Position numbers and translations under genes: made by a program. The notes below the pieces were generated by a model, which saw only the letters and a program-made list of their open reading frames with translations, was not told where the DNA came from and made no database searches. 64,000 nt of DNA from JBCBSZ01 sp039185015 (lineage in GTDB: Bacteria > Actinomycetota > Acidimicrobiia > Acidimicrobiales > Poriferisodalaceae), in NCBI GenBank assembly GCA_039185015.1, contig JBCDAU010000024.1, forward strand, positions 1 through 64,000, read 5' to 3'. The first letter of the stretch is position 1, and each line of letters starts with the position of its first letter. This document shows, piece by piece, positions 1 to 8,228 of the stretch.

Positions 1-3000
1 CCCCGGTCGTTCACCTGATCGGACGCGATCGCGCCGCCGACGGCGGTGTCGTAGAGGTAGGCGGTGCCGCCGTTGACCTGTACCCACCACGAGTCGTCAC
101 CCGACGTGGGCGAGAGGACGGTCGCGTCGATGGTGTAGTCGCCTGCGCTCGCGACCGTGATGCACACCGACACCGTCCCGATCGGCGCTCCGGCCGACGA
201 GAAGTCGTCACCGGACCCGTTGACGCTCCCGGCCAGCTGCCCGCCCGACGCACCAGCATCTGCGATCGCACCCACCGTCCCCGACAGCAGGCCGGCTTCG
301 GCCTCGGCGGGGCCGGCAGCGCAGGTGAGTGAGGGGATGGCGACGAGGTCGATGGTGTCGAGGGCGGCGCCGTCTTCGCGCACGGCGAAGGTGAGGGTGT
401 GGTCGCCGGCCGGCAGCGTCAGCACGACGGGGTCGGCGTTGCCGCGATCGTTGACCTGGTCGGCGGTGATGGTCCCGCTGACCACCGTGTCGTAGAGGTA
501 GGCGGTGCCGCCGTTGACCTGTACCCACCACGAGTCGTCCACCTGGGTCGGCGACAGGACCGAGGTGTCGATCGTGTAGTCACCGGCGCTCGCGACCGTG
601 ATGCAGACGGTCACGGTGCCGATCGGGATGCCGGCCGAGGAGTAGTCGTTGCCGCTGCCGTTGGTGCTCCCGGCCAGCTGTCCGCCGGAGGCGTTGGCGT
701 CGGCGATCGTGCCCACCGTTCCGGTGAACACCCCGGACTCCGGTTCTGCCGGGCCGGCCACGCACGATGCCGGCCGATCGATCGTCACCGACACCGTCGC
801 CGGCGTCGTGTCCACGTTGCCCGAGGCGTCCGTGGCGAAGGCCCGGATCGTGACGCTGCCGTTGCTGATGCCCGTGACGTCGACGGTCCAGTTCGGGTCG
901 ACGAACGCGGTCGGGATGACCGTGTTGGGATCGGTGACCCAGGCGGCGCCATCCCAGTAGTTGCCGGCGCCGTCGTCGATCTGCACCGACACGGAGGCCA
1001 CCGCGTCGTTGTCGGTCGCCGTGCCGGCGATGGTCAGCGGCAGGGCGGTGATCGTCGCCGCATCTGTCGGGGTGGCGATGACCGTGTCGGGCTCGACGAG
1101 ATCGGCGGAGCCGACGGTGTCGACCGTGAGCTCCAGATCGAAGGAGATGTCGCTGTTGGCGATGTCGAAGTTGTGGACCTCGGCCGCCACGACGTTGCTG
1201 CCGACTCGCAGTGCGTGGGCCGGCACGGTCACCTGCACGAAGTCGGCCTCGTTGGCGATGCCGCCCAGTGCCTCGGTATCGGTGCCCGCCCCTGCGGGGA
1301 GGTTCTCCCGGTAGACCTCGGTACCGTTCACGTACACCGCGATGCCGTCGTCCCGCTTCACGCGAAGGGTCGCGTCGCCCGCCGGGGGCACCGTGAGGTT
1401 CAGGTCCCGACGGAATCGGTAGGCGAGACGGCCGCTCGTCACCGTGGTGGTCTCGTCACCGTCGCCGAACCCGAGCTCGGCAGCGCCGACCGACCAGAGC
1501 GAGTCGTCGAAGGTGCTCGGACGCCAGGTCCGACCCAGGAACTCGCGCTCGTCGAGGTATCGCCACGTCGAGCCGCTGACGACGAGGTCGCTGGTGACGA
1601 GGGCGTCGGTCCCGGCGGCGGTGGTGACGGCCAGCGCGGTGGCCGGCGAGGAGTTCGCCGCGCTGTCGACCGCGGTCACCGTGTAGTCGTAGAGCGTGGC
1701 GGCGCTCAGGCCGTAGTCGGTGAAGGTCGTCTCGGTGACGGTGCCGACGAGCACCGTGTCACGGCGGATCTCGTACTCGATGCCGAGGCTCGAGTCGACG
1801 AGCGGATCCCACGAGAGCGAGGCCGTCGAAGCGCTCACCGCGTCGAGCGTGAACCCGGCGGGGGCGTTCGGCGCTGCGGCATCGACCGGGAAGAACGCGA
1901 AGCCCCGGGTGTCGACGCCCTCTGCTGCGGTGAACTCGCCGCCCACGTAGAGCCCGTCCTCGTCGGCGACGATGTCCCACACGCCGAAGAACGAGTCGAG
2001 GCCGGGGCGGAACTCGTCGATGACGACACCCGTCGCGAGGTCGGCTCCGAGCAGGCGCACGTCCATGTCGCCGCCGAAGCCCTCGTGGAAGCCGAACCAC
2101 ACGACACCGTCGTGCACGGCGACCGCCTGATGGTCGCCCATCGCCACGTTCGTCCACTCTCGGACGCCGGTGGCGACCGTCCACGCAGCCGCGTAGTTGC
2201 CGAACCCGGCGACCGCACCGACGACCGAGGCGGAGTCGGCGCTCACGTCGAGAGCCCAGACCTCCCAGTCGTTGCCGGTGAAGGTCGTGGTCGTCGCGCC
2301 GGTCGCCGGGTCGACGCCGGCGAGGTACTGGTCGGTCACGCCGTTGAGCTGGGTGAAGTCTCCGCCGAGGTACACGGGGTTGCCAGTGGGGTCCGCAGCG
2401 ATGGCCCGGACGATGTGGCTCGCGTTGGCGGTGAACGCCGCGTCGAGGGCTCCGGTCGCGCCGTCGACCTTCGCGATGCGGTTGCGAGCCACCCCGCCGA
2501 TGGTCGTGTACTCGCCACCGGCGTAGAGGGACGTACCGACGACCTCGAGCGAGTGCACGGAGTCGTTCGTGTCCGCCGAGAAGCCGGCGACGACGGCGCC
2601 GGTCGCGCCGGCGACGGCGGCGAGGCGGGCTCGGGCCGTGCCGTTGACCGTGCTGAAGTCGCCGCCGATCCACACCGTCGTGGCGTCGGCCTCGAGCGCC
2701 AGGACGTCGGCGTCGGTGTCGGCGACGAAGGGCAGCAGGCCGTTGGTCGCGAGGTCGAAGGCGGCGACGTTGGCGCGGCTGACGCTGGTGCCGTCGGGGC
2801 CGACAGCGGTCGAGAAGTCGCCGCCGACGTACACGGTGTCGCCGACCACGGCCACGGCGTAGACGAACCCGTTGGTCGACCAGCCGTCCACCGGGATCTC
2901 GCTCACCGGATCGGCCCCACCGCCCTGCGCCCCGACCGCAGAGGTCAGCCCGACGAGCGCGGCCGCGGCCGCAAGCGCGACCAGGGTCGCCCACCGCATG

Positions 3001-3014
3001 AACTTGGTTGCCAC
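1..3014 (-). CDS. Secreted multidomain surface protein (beta-propeller, Fn3, Ig-like, tandem CBM-like repeats), C-terminus outside window
   Basis: Reads on the minus strand without a stop from a GTG at 3014 to the window edge (about 1004 codons). I chose the GTG because GGGAG lies 9 nt upstream and it gives MATKF before a hydrophobic signal peptide (residues 1-30); an ATG lies 5 codons further in. Order of domains: repeated Y(V/A)GG(D/E)(F/Y) units, a DUF5122/delta-60-type propeller (about 35-375); a fibronectin type III domain (378-465); a jelly-roll-like domain with RVKRDDGIAVYVNG (470-640); an Ig-like domain (645-745); then two nearly identical CBM6/CBM35-like domains (about 746-895 and 896 onward), each with GPAE.E.G, GNDYSSAG-like and DDSWWVQVNGGTAYLYDT motifs. 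No enzyme domain is seen, so binding or adhesion at the cell surface is inferred. The end of the protein, and thus its anchoring, is unknown. Confidence 0.85.
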   Translation of the reverse strand, partial: MATKFMRWATLVALAAAAALVGLTSAVGAQGGGADPVSEIPVDGWSTNGFVYAVAVVGDTVYVGGDFSTAVGPDGTSVSRANVAAFDLATNGLLPFVADTDADVLALEADATTVWIGGDFSTVNGTARARLAAVAGATGAVVAGFSADTNDSVHSLEVVGTSLYAGGEYTTIGGVARNRIAKVDGATGALDAAFTANASHIVRAIAADPTGNPVYLGGDFTQLNGVTDQYLAGVDPATGATTTTFTGNDWEVWALDVSADSASVVGAVAGFGNYAAAWTVATGVREWTNVAMGDHQAVAVHDGVVWFGFHEGFGGDMDVRLLGADLATGVVIDEFRPGLDSFFGVWDIVADEDGLYVGGEFTAAEGVDTRGFAFFPVDAAAPNAPAGFTLDAVSASTASLSWDPLVDSSLGIEYEIRRDTVLVGTVTETTFTDYGLSAATLYDYTVTAVDSAANSSPATALAVTTAAGTDALVTSDLVVSGSTWRYLDEREFLGRTWRPSTFDDSLWSVGAAELGFGDGDETTTVTSGRLAYRFRRDLNLTVPPAGDATLRVKRDDGIAVYVNGTEVYRENLPAGAGTDTEALGGIANEADFVQVTVPAHALRVGSNVVAAEVHNFDIANSDISFDLELTVDTVGSADLVEPDTVIATPTDAATITALPLTIAGTATDNDAVASVSVQIDDGAGNYWDGAAWVTDPNTVIPTAFVDPNWTVDVTGISNGSVTIRAFATDASGNVDTTPATVSVTIDRPASCVAGPAEPESGVFTGTVGTIADANASGGQLAGSTNGSGNDYSSAGIPIGTVTVCITVASAGDYTIDTSVLSPTQVDDSWWVQVNGGTAYLYDTVVSGTITADQVNDRGNADPVVLTLPAGDHTLTFAVREDGAALDTIDLVAIPSLTCAAGPAEAEAGLLSGTVGAIADAGASGGQLAGSVNGSGDDFSSAGAPIGTVSVCITVASAGDYTIDATVLSPTSGDDSWWVQVNGGTAYLYDTAVGGAIASDQVNDR

Positions 3015-3108
3015 CACGTGTTGCTCCCACGACTGCCACAGCGCACGGCGCTGCCGCCGGGCCGCCCGCCCGGGTTGAGGGCAGACCCTACCCGGGGACG
3101 AACAACAC

Positions 3109-3125
3109 CGTCACTCAGAGTGACG
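3109..3125. promoter_or_regulatory. 17-bp palindrome upstream of the surface protein gene
   Basis: CGTCACTC-A-GAGTGACG is a perfect inverted repeat with 8-bp arms around one central base. It lies in the 163-nt gap between the end of the Fe-S oxidoreductase gene and the start of the surface protein gene, about 95 nt upstream of the latter. The one-base centre suits a dimeric repressor operator better than a hairpin terminator. The binding protein is unknown. Confidence 0.4.
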
Positions 3126-3177
3126 ATGGAGGCGCGCAGTGCCGGTCCCAGGACGGACCCGCCGTGCGGGGAGCGGA

Positions 3178-5436
3178 TCAGTCGCCGGCGGTGGGTGTCA
3201 TGTCGGTGGCCTGCACCGACGAGTAGCGCTCGGCCTCGCCGTTGCGGATGGCCTCGACGAGGTGGATCGAGATGTCGGCGACGCGGACCTCGTCCTCGTC
3301 GTGGCCCATCCCCTTCACCCCGTCGTCGATCATGATGTAGCAGAAGGGGCAGGCGGTCGCGACCCGCGACGCGCCGGTGGCGACGAGCTCACGGGAGCGC
3401 TCGTCGTTGACCTTCGTGCCGATCGACTCCTCCATCCACATGCGGGCGCCGCCGGCGCCGCAGCACATGCCCTTGGTGCCGTTGCGGGGCGCCTCGACGA
3501 TCTCGACGCCGCCGAGCTGGCCGATGACCTTGCGGGGCGCCAGGTAGACGTCGTTGTGGCGACCGAGGTAGCAGGAGTCGTGGTAGACGATCCGGTCCTC
3601 GAGCCGGGCGGTGGACAGGTCGAGCTTGCCGGTCTCGACCAGCCACTCGAGGAACTGCGAGTGGTGCAGCACCTCGTAGCTGCCGCCGAGCTGCGGGTAC
3701 TCGTTCTGCAGCGTGTTGAAGCAGTGCGGGCACTGGGTGATGATCTTCTTCACGCCCATGCCGTCCATCGTCTCGATGTTCTGCATCGCCAGCATCTGGA
3801 AGACGTACTCGTTGCCCGAGCGGCGGGCCGAGTCCCCGGTGCACATCTCGTTCGGGCCGAGGATGGCGAAGTCGATGTCCGCCCGTTGGAGCAGCTCGGC
3901 GGTGGCCTGGGAGACCTTGCGGTTCTTGTCGTCGAACGAACCGGCGCAGCCGACCCAGTAGAGGTACTCGTGGTCGAGTGGATCGCCCGGCTCGATGATC
4001 GGCACGTCGAGGCCATCGGCCCAGTCGGCCCGCTCGCCCTGCGACATGTTCCACGGGTTGGCGTTGTTCTCCATGCCGCGGAAGGCGTTGCCGAGCTCGG
4101 TCGGGAACTCCGACTCCATCAGCGTCAGGTAGCGACGCATGTCGAGGATCTTGTCGAGGATCTCGATGTTGACCGGGCAGATCTCGTCGCAGGCCTTGCA
4201 CGAGGTGCAGGCCCAGACCTCGTCGTGGCTGACTCGCTCGAAGATGTTGTCGGCCTCGATGGTGATGTCGGGGACCGTCCCGAGCGGAGGGGAGACCTGG
4301 GGCGTGCCGGTGGCGGCCATGACCTCACCGGTCTTCAGCACGATCTCGCGTGGGTCGAGCGGCTTGCCCGTCGCATGGGCCGGGCAGACGCTGGTGCACC
4401 GGCCGCACATCGTGCAGGCATCGGTGTCGAGCAACTGCTTCCAGGTGAAGTCCTCGATCGCGGTGGCACCGAAGGTCTCGAGCTCGGTCTCCTCGAGGTT
4501 CGGCATCGCCCGCATCGCGCCCTTCGGGCGCTCTCGGTCCCGCAGGTACATGTTGAGCGGCGAGGTGAAGATGTGGCGCAGCATCGTGATCGGGAGGATC
4601 ACGAGGAACACCACGAAGGTCAGGGCGTGGGCGATCCACCAGAACTGGTGCCAGCCCGCCACGTTCGACCAGTCCTCGACGAGCCCGGACAGCGGATAGC
4701 CGATCACGCTCCATCGCTCGTACTCGGGACGGCCCTCGACGGCGATGCGGAACATCTCGGCGCCGAAGCCGGTGACGCCGATGGCGAGCAGGGTGCCGAG
4801 GATGACGGCGTGCTCCGGCTTGGACTTGATGCGGATGCGGTACGGCCGCCAGTTGCGAGGGCCGTAGCGGCGGACGATCGCCCACACGACCGAGGCGACG
4901 AAGACGGCGCCGGCCACGTCGCCGACCAGGGCATAGCCGCGATACACGTCGCCGTGCAGGAACTTGAGGCCCTCGGGGAGCTGGTGGTCGACCTCGAGGG
5001 TCGTGGTCACGCCGAGCAGGACGAGGAAGCTGAAGTACATCGCCGCGTGCATGATCCCCGCTCCGGGCTCACGCACCAGCGTCTGCATGGTGGTGCCGGC
5101 GCGCAGGTCCTCGATGCGCTGCTTGATGTTCTTCGGGGTGGTCTTGCGGTTGTCGGGAGCGCCGCGCTCCCAGTTCCGCACCCGGTTGGCGAAGTTGACG
5201 GCACCCCAGACCAGGAGGATCGGGATGGTGGTGTAGAAGGCCACCTTGATCCCGCCGGGGACGTTGCCGAAGACGGTCCGGTGGACCTCGTTCTCGTTCT
5301 CCCAGCCGGTGATCTGCGGGAGGATGCCCGACATCAGGGTGAAGAGCCCGATGCCGACGCCGAGGGCCAGGACGATCTGGTGGGGGCGAAGGCGTCCCCG
5401 CGTGGTCTCGGTCGCGTGGTCGGTCGCTGCGCTCAT
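3178..5436 (-). CDS. etfD: EtfD-like membrane Fe-S oxidoreductase (heterodisulfide reductase-type)
   Basis: A 752-aa protein with an N-terminal membrane part (about six helices between residues 20 and 300), two ferredoxin-type clusters (CTMCGRCTSVCP near 341 and CTSCKACDEICP near 410), and two cysteine-rich CCG modules (GCAGSFDD near 494; HDSCYLGRHN near 623; CCGAGG near 655). This is the architecture of the actinobacterial EtfD (Rv0338c-type) family, which accepts electrons from electron-transfer flavoprotein during fatty acid beta-oxidation and passes them to the membrane quinone pool. etfA/etfB are not in the window, but an acyl-CoA dehydrogenase (51579-52835) and an acyl-CoA synthetase (34399-36105) are. 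No good ribosome site precedes the ATG at 5436. A related HdrD-like reductase with another donor cannot be excluded. Confidence 0.85.
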   Translation of the reverse strand: MSAATDHATETTRGRLRPHQIVLALGVGIGLFTLMSGILPQITGWENENEVHRTVFGNVPGGIKVAFYTTIPILLVWGAVNFANRVRNWERGAPDNRKTTPKNIKQRIEDLRAGTTMQTLVREPGAGIMHAAMYFSFLVLLGVTTTLEVDHQLPEGLKFLHGDVYRGYALVGDVAGAVFVASVVWAIVRRYGPRNWRPYRIRIKSKPEHAVILGTLLAIGVTGFGAEMFRIAVEGRPEYERWSVIGYPLSGLVEDWSNVAGWHQFWWIAHALTFVVFLVILPITMLRHIFTSPLNMYLRDRERPKGAMRAMPNLEETELETFGATAIEDFTWKQLLDTDACTMCGRCTSVCPAHATGKPLDPREIVLKTGEVMAATGTPQVSPPLGTVPDITIEADNIFERVSHDEVWACTSCKACDEICPVNIEILDKILDMRRYLTLMESEFPTELGNAFRGMENNANPWNMSQGERADWADGLDVPIIEPGDPLDHEYLYWVGCAGSFDDKNRKVSQATAELLQRADIDFAILGPNEMCTGDSARRSGNEYVFQMLAMQNIETMDGMGVKKIITQCPHCFNTLQNEYPQLGGSYEVLHHSQFLEWLVETGKLDLSTARLEDRIVYHDSCYLGRHNDVYLAPRKVIGQLGGVEIVEAPRNGTKGMCCGAGGARMWMEESIGTKVNDERSRELVATGASRVATACPFCYIMIDDGVKGMGHDEDEVRVADISIHLVEAIRNGEAERYSSVQATDMTPTAGD

Positions 5437-5462
5437 AGCAAGCGCGACCGTACCTCCCGGAG

Positions 5463-5480
5463 GGTTACCCGGCGGTAACC
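5463..5480. promoter_or_regulatory. Inverted repeat between the cNMP-domain gene and etfD
   Basis: GGTTACC-CGGC-GGTAACC has perfect 7-bp arms and a 4-nt centre. It starts 4 nt beyond the stop codon of the upstream minus-strand gene and lies 26 nt before the etfD ATG. A second small dyad, CCTCC-C-GGAGG, follows at 5453-5463. No T-run follows, so an operator controlling etfD is at least as likely as a terminator. Confidence 0.4.
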
Positions 5481-5484
5481 GGTG

Positions 5485-5910
5485 CTAGCCGTAGGCCTTG
5501 CGGTCGAGGTCCCGCACACGGCCGGCGAGCGTGGCCAAGAGCTTCACCGCCAGCTTCGGGACCTCGTCGAGGACCCGCATGAACTCCTTGGCCGGGATCT
5601 CGAGGACCGTGAGGTCGGTGCCGGCGACGACGTAGGCGGTGCGCGGGCCCTTGTCGAGCAGCGACATCTCGCCGAACGGTGCCCCGGGCTCGAGCTCGGC
5701 GACCTTGCGCGAGCCGCGGCGAACGATGGCCGTGCCCTCGAGGATGACGAACGCCGACCGGCCCATGTCGCCCTGCTCGACGATCGTCGCGCCCTCGGGG
5801 TACTCGGCCTGCTCCCCGGCCTGCGCGATCCGTCCGAGATCGGACTTCGACAGGCCCGAGAAGAGGCCCACGTTGCCGAGGTGGTTGACGAGTTCAGTGC
5901 GCCGAGCCAT
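5485..5910 (-). CDS. Cyclic nucleotide-binding domain protein (Crp-like sensor without DNA-binding domain)
   Basis: A 141-aa protein consisting almost entirely of one cNMP-binding beta-roll (residues about 14-130), with LEGTAIVRRG and the phosphate-binding-cassette-like stretch PFGEMSLLDKGPRTAYVVA. The canonical cassette is FGE.(A/S)L....R.A, so a nucleotide ligand is possible. No helix-turn-helix, GGDEF or kinase domain follows, so it is a stand-alone sensor or adaptor. It sits 48 nt upstream of etfD in the same orientation, and an inverted repeat fills that gap. The link to fatty-acid electron transfer is only positional. Confidence 0.85.
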   Translation of the reverse strand: MARRTELVNHLGNVGLFSGLSKSDLGRIAQAGEQAEYPEGATIVEQGDMGRSAFVILEGTAIVRRGSRKVAELEPGAPFGEMSLLDKGPRTAYVVAGTDLTVLEIPAKEFMRVLDEVPKLAVKLLATLAGRVRDLDRKAYG

Positions 5911-5979
5911 GGGCGAAACCTAGACCGCCGCTCCTGTGCGTGCTCGCCCGTTGCAGGTCAGAGCAGCTGCCAGTCGGCC

Positions 5980-6019
5980 GTAATGCGAGGGAAACATCGC
6001 GGAAACCACGACGCGAAAC
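5980..6019 (+). promoter_or_regulatory. GlnR-box-like phased repeats upstream of the orphan regulator
   Basis: GTAAT (5980-5984), six bases, GAAAC (5991-5995), six bases, GAAAC (6002-6006), and a further GAAAC at 6015-6019. The first three are spaced exactly 11 bp apart. The known actinobacterial GlnR box is GTNAC-N6-GAAAC repeated with the same 11-bp phase, so the first pair differs by one base. The array ends 9 nt before the ATG of the regulator, a position suited to autoregulation. Confidence 0.55.
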
Positions 6020-6028
6020 GCTGGCGGC

Positions 6029-6520
6029 ATGGAGGACGTCGTGGTCGTTCGGTGGCCGACCGAGGCGGAACGAGTCGAGAACCTGCGCGGCGGTCGGACG
6101 GCCCGGCTGCTCCTCGTCGAGCCAGCGGTGCCGCCGCCCGAGCCTGATGATCTCCTCGAGGACTGGGTCCGGCTGCCGGCGAGCGAAGCCGACGTGCGGG
6201 CCCGCATCCGTGTGCTGCAGCGCCGGGTGAGCAGCGAGCGCTCCGCTGCGCCGCTGCTCGATGACGACGGGGTGCTCCACATCGATGGCCGAGCCGTCGT
6301 GCTCCCTCCGGTCGAGGCCCGGTTGGCCTCCGAGCTCGTGAGCCGCCTCGGCTCGGTCGTGTCCCGAGACGCGCTCTCCAAGGCGGGATGGCCAGACGGC
6401 GTGCCGAACCGCAACCTGCTCGATGTCCGCATCCTCCGGCTGCGGCGTCGCCTCGAACCCGTCGGGTTGGAGGTCCGTACCGTCCGCCACCGCGGCTACC
6501 TGCTCCAGCAGGCTGTCTGA
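6029..6520 (+). CDS. Orphan OmpR-type winged-helix regulator with a shrunken receiver domain, likely nitrogen regulator
   Basis: A 163-aa protein. Residues about 80-163 form an OmpR/PhoB-type DNA-binding domain (VLPPVEARLASELVSRLGSVVSRDAL, NRNLLDVRILRLRRRLEP, RTVRHRGYLL). The first 75 residues look like a receiver reduced to a few strands and a last helix; there is no phospho-acceptor aspartate. Full OmpR regulators are about 220-230 aa. GlnR, the actinobacterial nitrogen regulator, is likewise an orphan OmpR-type protein acting without phosphorylation. The gene lies directly upstream of amt and glnK, and both its own promoter and that of amt carry GlnR-box-like arrays, so a GlnR-like role is inferred. 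It could also be a different local regulator. Confidence 0.75.
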   Translation: MEDVVVVRWPTEAERVENLRGGRTARLLLVEPAVPPPEPDDLLEDWVRLPASEADVRARIRVLQRRVSSERSAAPLLDDDGVLHIDGRAVVLPPVEARLASELVSRLGSVVSRDALSKAGWPDGVPNRNLLDVRILRLRRRLEPVGLEVRTVRHRGYLLQQAV

Positions 6521-6529
6521 CGGCGGACG

Positions 6530-6555
6530 ACAGCTAGCTGTCAGATCCCTGACAG
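6530..6555 (+). terminator. Nested inverted repeats after the regulator gene
   Basis: ACAGCTAGCTGT (6530-6541) is a perfect 12-bp palindrome, and it overlaps CTGTCAG-ATCC-CTGACAG (6538-6555), a hairpin with 7-bp arms. They lie 10 nt after the regulator stop codon and just before the amt box array. There is no T-run, so this may be a weak terminator or an operator of the amt promoter. Confidence 0.35.
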
Positions 6556-6561
6556 CGACGT

Positions 6562-6588
6562 GTAACACCCATCGAACCGAGCGGAAAC
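6562..6588 (+). promoter_or_regulatory. GlnR-box-like phased repeats upstream of amt
   Basis: GTAAC (6562-6566), six bases, CGAAC (6573-6577), six bases, GAAAC (6584-6588). All three starts are 11 bp apart, matching the phase of GlnR boxes, and the first and third half-sites match the GTNAC and GAAAC consensus exactly. The array ends 43 nt before the amt start codon. Confidence 0.6.
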
Positions 6589-6631
6589 GACCCGTCCCTA
6601 CGGTGCGTCCGTTCCCCAGGGAGGTAAGACA

Positions 6632-8023
6632 GTGAACAGAAAGTTGTTGGTGGGAGGGTTGGCCACGGCCGCCGTCCTGATCGGGGTCGCCGGGCCTGCC
6701 GCCGCGCAGGACGCCGAGTTCGATCCCTTCAGCACCCAGGTCATCCTGGACAACATCTTCGTGTTCATCGCGGGTGTGCTGGTCTTCTTCATGCAGGCCG
6801 GCTTCGCGATGCTCGAGGCGGGCCTCACCCGGGCCAAGAGCTCGGCCGCCATCATGATGAAGAACATGATGGACATGTCCATCGGCGTGCTGCTGTTCTT
6901 GGTGCTCGGCTACCACATCGCCTACAGCGGCGAGGACCTGATCGGCTTCTCGTGGGCCTTCAGCGACTACCCGGGCGTGCCCGACGAGTCGTACACCCTC
7001 GGCGTCCCGGTCGACTTCTTCTTCCAGGCGGCCTTCGCCGCAGCGGCGGCCACGATCGTGTCCGGTGCTCTCGCCGAGCGGACCAAGTACGTCGGCTACA
7101 TGGTCTACACCGCGGTCATCACCGGCCTGATCTACCCGATCGTCGTGAACTGGCACTGGGGCGGCGGCTGGATCAACCAGATGGGCTTCCACGACTTCGC
7201 CGGTTCGACCATCGTGCACTCGGTCGGTGGCTGGGCGGCCCTCATGGGCGCCATCATCATCGGCCCCCGCATCGGCAAGTACGGCCCCGACGGCTCGCCC
7301 CGTGCGATCCTCGGCCACTCGGTCCCACTCGCCATCCTGGGTGTGTTCATCCTCTTCGTCGGTTGGTTCGGGTTCAACCCGGGCTCCGAGCTCGCCGCTG
7401 ACCTCGAGGTGCCCCGCATCGCCGTGACCACGCTGCTCTCGGCGGCCGGTGGCGGTCTCGCCGCCATGCTCACCATCTGGGTCATCGCCGGGAAGCCGGA
7501 CGTCTCGATGGCGGGCAACGGCATCCTCGGAGGCCTGGTCTCGATCACGGCCGGCGCCTTCGTCATGAACCCGTGGATGGCCACCCTCTCGGGCATCATC
7601 GGCGGCGTCATCGTGGTGTTCTCGGTGCTCGGCATCGAGCGGGCCGGCGTCGACGATCCGGTCGGCGCGGTCTCGGTCCACGGCGTCTGCGGCGCCTGGG
7701 GCACGATCGCCGTCGGACTGTTCGCCTCGAACGATGCGCTCGTGAGCCCGGCCGACGACGCCGACGCCATCGAGGGTCTCTTCTTCGGCGGCGGCGGCGG
7801 ACTGCTGGTCGACCAGATCGTCGGCGTCATCGGCGTCTTCGTGTTCGTCTGCGTCACCGCCGGTGCCCTCTTCTACGCCCTGAAGGCTGCGGGCATGCTG
7901 CGGGTGTCCCCGGAGGAGGAGGCCGCCGGCCTCGACGTCTCCGAGCACGGCGCCCCGGGCTACGGCGAGCTCGCTGCCCTCGGCAGCACCTCGCCCACCC
8001 CGACCCCCTCCGAGGGCGGCTGA
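6632..8023 (+). CDS. amt: Ammonium transporter Amt
   Basis: A 463-aa Amt/MEP/Rh channel with an N-terminal signal peptide (MNRKLL..., cleavage expected after AAAQ near residue 24) and eleven membrane helices. The twin histidines of the pore are present in VHSVGGWAALMG and VHGVCGAWGTIA. The GTG start at 6632 follows GGGAGG at a good distance. The protein imports ammonium, and GlnK normally plugs it when nitrogen is plentiful; glnK follows 205 nt downstream. The promoter carries GlnR-box-like repeats. The Ser/Pro-rich C-terminal tail (TSPTPTPSEGG) is cytoplasmic. Confidence 0.97.
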   Translation: MNRKLLVGGLATAAVLIGVAGPAAAQDAEFDPFSTQVILDNIFVFIAGVLVFFMQAGFAMLEAGLTRAKSSAAIMMKNMMDMSIGVLLFLVLGYHIAYSGEDLIGFSWAFSDYPGVPDESYTLGVPVDFFFQAAFAAAAATIVSGALAERTKYVGYMVYTAVITGLIYPIVVNWHWGGGWINQMGFHDFAGSTIVHSVGGWAALMGAIIIGPRIGKYGPDGSPRAILGHSVPLAILGVFILFVGWFGFNPGSELAADLEVPRIAVTTLLSAAGGGLAAMLTIWVIAGKPDVSMAGNGILGGLVSITAGAFVMNPWMATLSGIIGGVIVVFSVLGIERAGVDDPVGAVSVHGVCGAWGTIAVGLFASNDALVSPADDADAIEGLFFGGGGGLLVDQIVGVIGVFVFVCVTAGALFYALKAAGMLRVSPEEEAAGLDVSEHGAPGYGELAALGSTSPTPTPSEGG

Positions 8024-8036
8024 GTCAGAACCGACC

Positions 8037-8062
8037 GGACCCGGGTGGTGGGACCCGGGTCC
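8037..8062 (+). terminator. Perfect hairpin just after amt
   Basis: GGACCCGGGT-GGTGGG-ACCCGGGTCC has perfect 10-bp arms and a 6-nt loop, starting 14 nt after the amt stop. No T-run follows. It may slow or stop transcription, or stabilise the 3' end of the amt message. Confidence 0.5.
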
Positions 8063-8128
8063 CGGCAGCCCCGTGATGCGGGGTACGCCGAACACCTTTC
8101 CCTGGGCACAACGGCGTGCCTCGTGCTG

Positions 8129-8170
8129 GGAGCCGGAGGACGATCTCGTCCTCCGGCTCCTGCCGTTTTC
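8129..8170 (+). terminator. Rho-independent terminator or attenuator between amt and glnK
   Basis: A 15-bp perfect inverted repeat (GGAGCCGGAGGACGA, positions 8129-8143, with its complement at 8146-8160) is followed by TGCCGTTTTC. This has the form of an intrinsic terminator. It sits 59-69 nt before the glnK start, so it should reduce read-through from amt into glnK. Confidence 0.7.
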
Positions 8171-8228
8171 TGACGGCGAGCTGGCCTCCCGGTCGCCCGG
8201 ATCAGGAGGAGTGGCTAGCTTCACGACC

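Noticed and set aside
399..3335. Open frame of about 978 codons on the plus strand across the surface protein gene
   Set aside because: It is rich in Arg, Gly and Asp-Val runs typical of antisense frames in high-GC DNA, shows no domain, and the opposite strand carries a coherent multidomain protein.
3139..5478. 779-codon plus-strand frame opposite etfD
   Set aside because: No recognisable motifs, while the minus strand encodes clear 4Fe-4S and CCG motifs.
8073..8228. 52 extra N-terminal codons for glnK
   Set aside because: They would run through the amt-glnK terminator hairpin, and P-II proteins begin about three residues before LVTAVVKP.
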